Shown here: positions 13,095 through 18,081 of the stretch, one piece after another
Layout: the number at the start of each line of letters is the position of its first letter
How positions within the stretch are numbered: the stretch's first letter is position 1
Origin: Thermoprotei archaeon
GTDB taxonomy: Archaea > Thermoproteota > Thermoprotei > Thermofilales > B20-G17
Length of the DNA: 18,081 nucleotides
NCBI GenBank assembly: GCA_003650785.1
Contig: QMRW01000011.1
Span: 1 to 18,081 of the forward strand
Reading direction: 5' to 3'
Made by a program: the position numbers and the translations under genes
The notes under the pieces: model-generated
Told to the model about the DNA's origin: nothing
Database searches by the model: none
What the model saw: only the letters and a program-made list of their open reading frames with translations

Positions 13095-15323
13095 ATGTCA
13101 ACTAATACTAAAAGTGAGACCAAGTGTATATTTCCTGTAGGAGCACAGTTCTACTTCGAACCCTCTAGACCTATAGATGAGCTTCGACATGACATGAGAA
13201 CGATCAAACATCTAGGTCTCAATACACTTAGATTTCAAGAACACTGGTGTATAGATGAAAGTGTAGAAGGTAAGATAACTCTAGACAAGATAGAATTCCT
13301 AATAGAAGAAGCTGAGAAACTAGGATTATACGTATACTTCGTAGTAACCCTAGAACAGGCTCCAGCATGGCTCTATAAGAAGTATCCAGATTGCTGTATG
13401 GTCTATAGCACTGGAGAGAAGCATTATGATCCAACTCAGTATAGGCTTCCTTACGACGGTAAACCAGGACCCTGTTGGGATCATCCAGGAGCACGTAAAG
13501 CGGCGATGGACTTTCTGAGTAAGCTAGTCCAGAGGCTTAGTCACTACGATAATATCATAGAGTGGAATATCAATCAGGAAATTGGAATTTGGCCCTTACA
13601 TAGAGAGATGGTAATACCCTCAGCCACTCTAGGCTTCTGCTATTGCAAGTACACCCTAGCTCGCTTCAGAGAGTGGTTGCGCAAAAAGTATGGTAGCTTG
13701 GAAGAGCTTAATAAAGCATGGCGTACAGGCTACGGTGACTGGGATGAAGTTGAACCGCCTAGGCTCTACCGAAGAGTCCCCTCATTTATCGACTGGAGGT
13801 ACTTCATGTACGACGTATACATACCTAGTCAGCTTCGTTGGAAGGTGAGTACGGTCAAAACTAATGATCCTAAAAAACGTCCAGTATCAGCGCATGTTGG
13901 TGGAATTCAACCAGGAAGAGGTTATGATTGGCGCTGGGCAAAAGAAGTAGACATCTATGGAAGCTCATGTTACCCCTCAGGTACTTTTCATGAGTGGGAT
14001 GCTGGGTATCCATCTCCTGGTATACCTGTCTCTCGTGAGAGGTGTATTCTTGAAGAGGTTCTAACTATAGCACTCAGGTACGATTACATCAGATGTGCTG
14101 CGGGACCTAATCGTAAGATTGCTGCGGCAGAATTCCAAGGAGGGCCCAAAGGAGGGTGGGATAGAACCCCAACATCTGAAGATATAAGACGTTGGGTATT
14201 AACAGCTCTCTCCTCGGGTATCCAAGAGTTACTCTTCTGGAATATCAGATCTGAGATCTTTTGGACGGAAGCATATGGTTTTGGATTACTAGACTTTCGG
14301 AGGGATATTACACCTAGAGCCGAAGAGGCTGGACGACTGGCTAGAGCATTAAATGAGTACTCAGAGCTCTTCAACGAAGGTACTGTTCCTCAAGCAGAGG
14401 TAGCTATATTAATCAACGAAGATCTTTGGCATTTTATGCAAGCTAAAGGATTCTATGAGCAGGATCTAGATAAACATCTATCCTATACTATCCGAGGCAT
14501 CTACAAAATGCTCTGGGACTCTGGAGTTTGGGTAGATTTCATAGAGACTTATGAGATGGATATTAATCAATTGAGTAGATACAAAGCTGTAATACTTCCA
14601 TTTCCTCTAGCTGTAGACGATAAGGTATTCAAATTACTCAGAGACTATGTAGCTGCTGGTGGGACTCTTATCTCTGAGGCCTGTCCTGGACGTCATGATC
14701 GCTTTGGATTCGCTAGACCTGGAAGTATATCTCCTATAGCTGAAGAGCTCTTTAGTGTAGAACACTACCAGGTTCGCAGAGTACATGAACCCCAAAAACC
14801 TCCTAAGTGGACTCCCAGAGAGCTCTCCTATGGTAGAATATTGCCATTCAAGTTTCTTAGAGGTATAAATAAATTTGAGGGCTACAAAGTACTACCAAGT
14901 TTTTGTGTGGAAATCTATAAAATCAGAGAGAGTATTCCAATACTGTTATATGGAGATAGAGTAGCGGGAGTAGTCAATAGGTTTGGCAAGGGGAGAGCTT
15001 ACCTCATTGGAACTCTACTTGGACATGCATACACTGCCTTCGATGATTCTAGTAATCAAAGATTCTTACTGAAAATCCTTGAAGATGCAAATGTCATACC
15101 AGAGAAATGTGGTAGACTTAATAAAAGAAGACGTATTAGTAAGGATCTTCAAGCATGGTTCATATTCAATATGACCTCTGAGACTGTGACAGAGATAGTC
15201 GATTTGGAAGAGTTTACACTAGTCGGAGAGCTTCTTCAAAGAGATCTCTCCGTCGGTTCGAATATACTAAGAATCGAGGTACCTCCCTTTGACATACTAT
15301 GTCCTATATTGAGCATAGGATAG
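13095..15323 (+). CDS. GH42 family beta-galactosidase, complete
   Basis: 742 residues, a little longer than typical GH42 enzymes (~650-700), with no signal peptide, so cytoplasmic. TIM barrel at about 15-420: the acid/base glutamate is E162 in EWNINQEIG and the nucleophile is E346 in AAEFQGGPKGGW, where the family has a similar Glu before a Gly/Pro turn and Trp. FREWLRKKYGSLEELNKAWR (191-210) is the classic GH42 segment after the acid/base residue. C182 and C184 match the Cys-x-Cys of the GH42 metal cluster, but the third cysteine of that loop is absent (CYCKYTLARF). Residues ~435-660 are the trimerisation domain, ~665-742 the C-terminal domain. The predicted activity is hydrolysis of terminal beta-galactosides or related sugars. 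Of 56 Arg codons 19 are CGN, against 1 of about 33 in the carboxyltransferase gene. Confidence 0.9.
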   Translation: MSTNTKSETKCIFPVGAQFYFEPSRPIDELRHDMRTIKHLGLNTLRFQEHWCIDESVEGKITLDKIEFLIEEAEKLGLYVYFVVTLEQAPAWLYKKYPDCCMVYSTGEKHYDPTQYRLPYDGKPGPCWDHPGARKAAMDFLSKLVQRLSHYDNIIEWNINQEIGIWPLHREMVIPSATLGFCYCKYTLARFREWLRKKYGSLEELNKAWRTGYGDWDEVEPPRLYRRVPSFIDWRYFMYDVYIPSQLRWKVSTVKTNDPKKRPVSAHVGGIQPGRGYDWRWAKEVDIYGSSCYPSGTFHEWDAGYPSPGIPVSRERCILEEVLTIALRYDYIRCAAGPNRKIAAAEFQGGPKGGWDRTPTSEDIRRWVLTALSSGIQELLFWNIRSEIFWTEAYGFGLLDFRRDITPRAEEAGRLARALNEYSELFNEGTVPQAEVAILINEDLWHFMQAKGFYEQDLDKHLSYTIRGIYKMLWDSGVWVDFIETYEMDINQLSRYKAVILPFPLAVDDKVFKLLRDYVAAGGTLISEACPGRHDRFGFARPGSISPIAEELFSVEHYQVRRVHEPQKPPKWTPRELSYGRILPFKFLRGINKFEGYKVLPSFCVEIYKIRESIPILLYGDRVAGVVNRFGKGRAYLIGTLLGHAYTAFDDSSNQRFLLKILEDANVIPEKCGRLNKRRRISKDLQAWFIFNMTSETVTEIVDLEEFTLVGELLQRDLSVGSNILRIEVPPFDILCPILSIG

Positions 15324-15635
15324 TTCATTGACAAAAATACAATAGTCTGAGATAAAATAACTACCTATAATGTAGTACTGTTATTTTTATCAACGATTGT
15401 GTACATCTAATTCTATTCTTCTCTATTCTAGTAAGGGATCCTTAGGTTGTTTCTCTATTTATAAAAGCAAGCTCCAAAAGATCTCACTGTTCATAGTAAT
15501 AGGTAGAAATACATAGGCTAGAAGTGAAAGTTAATAGTAAAGAGAGATGCCCAAAAGGTTAATTTATACTTAGTTACTCTATATATTCCGAAATTGGTTT
15601 AAGTACGTCTCCAGTAATTATGAAGGGTATGGAAT
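15324..15635 (+). other. Gene-free stretch before the biotin ligase gene
   Basis: 312 bases dense in stops on both strands. It holds T-rich tracts (about 15381-15390 and 15448-15460), a strong TATA-like ATTTATAAAAG at 15457-15467 far upstream of the next gene, and nearer AT-rich boxes (15561-15570 and 15580-15587). A transcript from 15457 would give birA a leader of about 150 bases or produce a small RNA; I see no recognisable riboswitch, C/D box RNA or repeat. Confidence 0.3.
15381..15390 (+). terminator. Possible T-rich terminator after the GH42 gene
   Basis: TTATTTTTAT lies about 60 bases after the stop codon. Archaeal termination often uses such T-tracts; no hairpin is evident. Confidence 0.25.
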
Positions 15636-16616
15636 ATGGTATCAGAGCAGAGGTGGAAGGAGCTAAAATATAGTGTTCTAAAATTACTAATGGTAGAAGT
15701 TGTATCGGAGGAAGAGATAGCCGAGAGACTAAGATTAAATCCTACACTTACAAGACGACTACTCTCAGCTCTTAGGGATGATGGATTTTACATGAGAGAA
15801 TTAGATGATGGTAGACTAGAGTTAAGACTCGATAAATTAGATCTCTCAGAGATTACTAATAGACTAAGGACTAAATTAATAGGAAAGAGGCTTATCTTCA
15901 GAGAAGTAGTCGATTCTACTATGAACATTGCTAGACAGAATGCAGGCTATGAAGGACTTGTCGTCATAGCAGAAAGACAGACTGCAGGTAGGGGAAGGAG
16001 TAGGAAGAGATGGATCTCCCCGGGTGGTGGGCTCTGGTTCTCAGTAATATTTAAACCAAAAGTAGTACCTCAATCCATACCCCTTGTAGGAATTTTCTCA
16101 GCCATATCCATAGCTAAGGCTATAGAGACCTGTGCAGATCTACATCCTAGGCTAAAGTGGCCTAATGACATTTTGATTGGTAATAAGAAAGTATGTGGAA
16201 TATCTACAGAGGCCATTTTCGAGGCTGGAGAGATACGTTCTGTAATAGTAGGTGCTGGACTGAATAACAATTTTCTCCTGGAAGAACTACCAGAGGAGAT
16301 AAGAGATAAAGCTACTACACTTATGATAGAAGCAGGTCACCCTGTAGAACCTATACCCCTACTTTGTAAAATATTCGAAAATATGGAATACTACTATGAG
16401 GCTTTCAAACGCGGTAATACAGGGAAGATAATAAGTGACTGGGAGGTTCTCTCTATGGTAAAAGGAGCTGAGGTACTAGTAAGGTCTAGGAGAGGAGAAT
16501 TTAGGGGTAAGGCAATAGGTATAGATGAGTGGGGTAGACTAATAGTTGAAGATGAAAACGGGATAGAGCTTAGGTTAAGTACTGGAATAGTAGAATCTAT
16601 CGAGGTATTGAAGTAG
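15636..16616 (+). CDS. birA: Bifunctional biotin-protein ligase with N-terminal helix-turn-helix
   Basis: 326 residues, the length of regulatory BirA. Residues ~8-66 form a winged helix (LKYSVLKLLMVE, then EEEIAERLRLNPTLTRRLLSALRDDGF). The catalytic domain follows: DSTM (93-96), the biotinyl-AMP loop AGRGRSRKRW (117-126), KWPNDI (174-179), and VGAGLNNN (205-212). A small C-terminal SH3-like domain spans about 270-326 (GAEVLVRSRRGEFRGKAIGI). It activates biotin to biotinyl-AMP and attaches it to the carrier protein at 12575-12922, the only obvious acceptor here. The helix-turn-helix suggests it may also repress genes. ATG 15636 has GAAGGG 8-13 bases upstream. The DUF763 gene begins four bases after its stop. 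Confidence 0.92.
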   Translation: MVSEQRWKELKYSVLKLLMVEVVSEEEIAERLRLNPTLTRRLLSALRDDGFYMRELDDGRLELRLDKLDLSEITNRLRTKLIGKRLIFREVVDSTMNIARQNAGYEGLVVIAERQTAGRGRSRKRWISPGGGLWFSVIFKPKVVPQSIPLVGIFSAISIAKAIETCADLHPRLKWPNDILIGNKKVCGISTEAIFEAGEIRSVIVGAGLNNNFLLEELPEEIRDKATTLMIEAGHPVEPIPLLCKIFENMEYYYEAFKRGNTGKIISDWEVLSMVKGAEVLVRSRRGEFRGKAIGIDEWGRLIVEDENGIELRLSTGIVESIEVLK

Positions 16617-16620
16617 AGAG

Positions 16621-17766
16621 GTGAGTAGAATAAAGAGAGTTGGAATCGCAGATCTCCCACTCCATCGTGGAGGAGTACCTAGATGGTTAATAGATAGAAT
16701 GATAAAACTTGGTAGTGAAATAGTCCATATAATTGTCGAGGAATATGGACAAAAAGAACTCCTAGCTAGGCTCGCTAACCCCTTTTGGTTTCAAGCACTA
16801 GGCTGTGTCCTAGGCTTTGACTGGCACTCCTCAGGCTTGACAACAGTAGTTACAGCTATCCTCAAAACTGTGATAAATAGGGAGGAGCTAGGTATTATTG
16901 TAGTAGGTGGAAAGGGTAAAAAGGCACTAAATACCCCTGAGGAGATAAGTACTTACGGAGAGTGTATAGGTCTATCTTCCAGTAAAATTGAGCTTCTAAA
17001 GAGGATAAGTAGACTTACAGCTAAAGTAGATAACTGTGCTATTCAGGATGGATACCATATTTACCATCATTCTATGTTGATAACTGAGGAAGGATATTGG
17101 ACTATAGTCCAACAGGGAATGAATCTAGAGAAGAGATATGCTAGAAGATACCATTGGTTCAGTGAGGCTATAGAAGACCTTGTAGAGGAACCCCATACTG
17201 GAATAATTAGTGAGAGAGTAGAACCCCTAGTACTCGATATGACATCTAAGCTGAGTAGAAACGCTCGTAAGACCTCAGTCGACTTAGTAAATGATGGAGT
17301 CAGACGCATCAAAAGACTACTCCGCAAGCTTAGATCCATAGCTCATCAAGAGGGAATTGTAAAGTGGCTAGGACTTAATGAGAGCTATACGAGCTCCTAC
17401 TTTAAAATCCCCTACCTATCTATGCCTAGAAGCATAAATTGGAAAGCTGTAGAACAGGCTTATGAGCTATCCCCTAAGAACTATGAGGAGCTCTTACTAG
17501 TGAGGGGAATGGGTCCCTCAACAATAAGAGCTCTTGCATTGATTTCAAAACTCATCTATGGAGATGAGATAAGCTGGAAAGACCCGGCTAAGTACTCCTT
17601 TGCCTTTGGAGGGAAAGACGGAGTCCCATATCCAGTTGATACTAGGTGTATGGATGATGCCATTCGCTTCCTAAGAGATGTAGTGATAGCTTTAAGAACA
17701 GATGAAAAGAATAAACGTCAAGCTTTAAACAGACTAAGAATCCTTCAATTGAAATTACGGAACTAG
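16621..17766 (+). CDS. DUF763 family protein
   Basis: 381 residues with the conserved landmarks of DUF763: ADLPLHRGGVPRWL (10-23), PFWFQALGCVLGFDWHSSG (54-72), VGGKGK (95-100), KVDNCAIQDGYHIYHH (135-150), QQGMNLEKRYARRYHW (164-179) and EEPHTGI (189-195). A helix-hairpin-helix-like LLLVRGMGPSTIRALALIS is at about 291-309. The family occurs in thermophilic archaea and bacteria and has no settled function. The many invariant His, Asp, Trp and Gln residues suggest an enzyme, and the hairpin motif suggests nucleic acid binding; both are inference. GTG 16621 lies four bases after the birA stop, so the two are probably cotranscribed. No TATA box separates them. The gene uses at least six CGN Arg codons. 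Confidence 0.85.
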   Translation: MSRIKRVGIADLPLHRGGVPRWLIDRMIKLGSEIVHIIVEEYGQKELLARLANPFWFQALGCVLGFDWHSSGLTTVVTAILKTVINREELGIIVVGGKGKKALNTPEEISTYGECIGLSSSKIELLKRISRLTAKVDNCAIQDGYHIYHHSMLITEEGYWTIVQQGMNLEKRYARRYHWFSEAIEDLVEEPHTGIISERVEPLVLDMTSKLSRNARKTSVDLVNDGVRRIKRLLRKLRSIAHQEGIVKWLGLNESYTSSYFKIPYLSMPRSINWKAVEQAYELSPKNYEELLLVRGMGPSTIRALALISKLIYGDEISWKDPAKYSFAFGGKDGVPYPVDTRCMDDAIRFLRDVVIALRTDEKNKRQALNRLRILQLKLRN

Positions 17767-17790
17767 TCGTACCTAGCTCTTAAGCATACC

Positions 17791-17804
17791 GATAATTTAT
17801 TTAA
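17791..17804 (+). promoter_or_regulatory. TATA-like box of the tRNA gene
   Basis: GATAATTTATTTAA ends 24 bases before the first base of the tRNA, the expected distance for an archaeal tRNA promoter. Confidence 0.5.
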
Positions 17805-17865
17805 TCCGAGTATTACTCTGAAAGTGAGGGCCGGTAGTTCAGTCTGGAAGAATGCCCGCCTCGCA

Positions 17866-17886
17866 AGTAGGATATAAAGCCGAGTA
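17866..17886 (+). other. tRNA intron 1, canonical position 37/38
   Basis: 21 bases between A37 (17865) and C38 (17887). The predicted bulge-helix-bulge uses the four-base helix CTCG/CGAG and cleavage after the second base of each three-base bulge. The inner helix is weak. Confidence 0.85.
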
Positions 17887-17894
17887 CGCGGGAG

Positions 17895-17909
17895 AGCAGA
17901 TGCCCCGAG
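17895..17909 (+). other. tRNA intron 2, noncanonical, variable region (about 45/46)
   Basis: 15 bases between G45 (17894) and G46 (17910). Helix CGGG/CCCG, bulges AGA and AGG, and a GC/GC inner stem with an AGAT loop. Because AG repeats at both ends, the exact cut points can slide by two bases without changing the product. Confidence 0.75.
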
Positions 17910-17948
17910 GTCCCGGGTTCGAATCCCGGCCGGTCCACCAATCTAAGA

Positions 17949-18081
17949 CTAAGTTAAAAAATCACAAGTTATCATAAATTCTGCTCCTTCAAGTTCTAAA
18001 ATTCTATCCAGCTCTATGGAGAGATTACCAGATAGTTCATAAAGAGCAGAGATCCAAGAGATTTGAACCCTTTGACCTGAG
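17949..18081 (-). CDS. C-terminal end of an unrecognised protein (partial, runs off window)
   Basis: On the minus strand a frame is open from the window edge to a TAG at 17949-17951, giving 43 residues. It begins SGQRVQISWISALYELSGNL and ends EGAEFMITCDFLT. The composition (alternating charged and hydrophobic residues) looks coding, and the end lies nine bases from the tRNA gene, with which it converges. The piece is too short to assign to a family; chance openness over 133 bases is not excluded. Confidence 0.4.
   Translation of the reverse strand, partial: SGQRVQISWISALYELSGNLSIELDRILELEGAEFMITCDFLT

Larger units (their letters stand above)
17828..17940 (+). tRNA. tRNA-Ala (anticodon CGC) with two introns and encoded CCA
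   Basis: Acceptor arms GGGCCGG/CCGGTCC contain the G3-U70 pair that marks alanine tRNA, with A73 as discriminator and CCA in the gene (17938-17940). D stem GTTC/GAAT, anticodon stem CCCGC (17855-17859)/GCGGG (17888-17892), T arm CCGGG-TTCGAAT-CCCGG. The anticodon CGC is at 17862-17864. A 21-base intron sits at 37/38 (17866-17886) in a bulge-helix-bulge: CTCG pairs with CGAG, flanked by three-base bulges CAA and TAC. A second, 15-base intron in the variable region (17895-17909) restores the normal AGGTC when removed: CGGG pairs with CCCG, with bulges AGA and AGG. The mature tRNA is 74 bases plus CCA. Confidence 0.93.

Noticed and set aside
17888..17917. A 20-base variable region suggesting a class II tRNA (Leu/Ser).
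   Set aside because: G3-U70, the CGC anticodon and a bulge-helix-bulge at the insert boundaries fit an intron-bearing class I alanine tRNA; removal leaves a normal five-base variable loop.
1..18081. CRISPR arrays, insertion sequences, integrase genes or phage genes.
   Set aside because: No regularly spaced repeats, transposase motifs, terminal inverted repeats or phage structural genes were seen.

Overview
The window looks like chromosomal DNA of a hyperthermophilic archaeon, most likely Thermoproteota (crenarchaeal). The signs are AT-rich sequence with heavy AGA/AGG and ATA codon use, archaeal TATA boxes about 25-30 bases before starts, several apparently leaderless genes, an intron-bearing tRNA gene, and archaeal families (Trm5, AbrB-PhoU, DUF763, a CARDB-like membrane protein with a winged helix). 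The species cannot be named from sequence alone.

Layout. 1-1301: C-terminal part of a GH42-like beta-galactosidase, cut by the window edge. 1449-2366 (-): thioredoxin-reductase-like flavoprotein with an intact CxxC but no visible NADPH motif. 2645-4138: membrane-anchored winged-helix regulator with a large extracytoplasmic part. 4411-5384 (-): two unrecognised genes in one unit. 5385-5729: gene-free stretch holding an orphan Shine-Dalgarno-like/C-D-like element. 5730-6677: AbrB-PhoU regulator. 6695-7264 (-): small metallophosphoesterase. 7353-8487: an unrecognised small ORF running into a Trm5-family tRNA methyltransferase with a puzzling 86-base overlap. 8505-9724 (-): ECF transporter S component plus DedA-family membrane protein.

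9801-12922 is the most interesting block. It holds an AHS2/PxpC-like protein, an acyl-CoA carboxyltransferase (MmdA/PccB type), an overlooked 58-residue protein, and a biotin carboxyl carrier protein coupled to it by a stop/start overlap. Two nearly identical promoter modules (9801-9825 and 12357-12380) precede the two halves, which suggests co-regulation. No biotin carboxylase and no membrane decarboxylase subunit is present here. A BirA-type biotin ligase with an N-terminal helix-turn-helix (15636-16616) lies downstream and can charge the carrier protein; it is followed by a DUF763 gene. A complete GH42 beta-galactosidase (13095-15323), rich in CGN arginine codons unlike the carboxylase genes, lies between them.

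At the right edge is a tRNA-Ala(CGC) gene that folds correctly only if two introns are removed: 21 nt at 37/38 and 15 nt in the variable region. The end of a minus-strand ORF converges on it.
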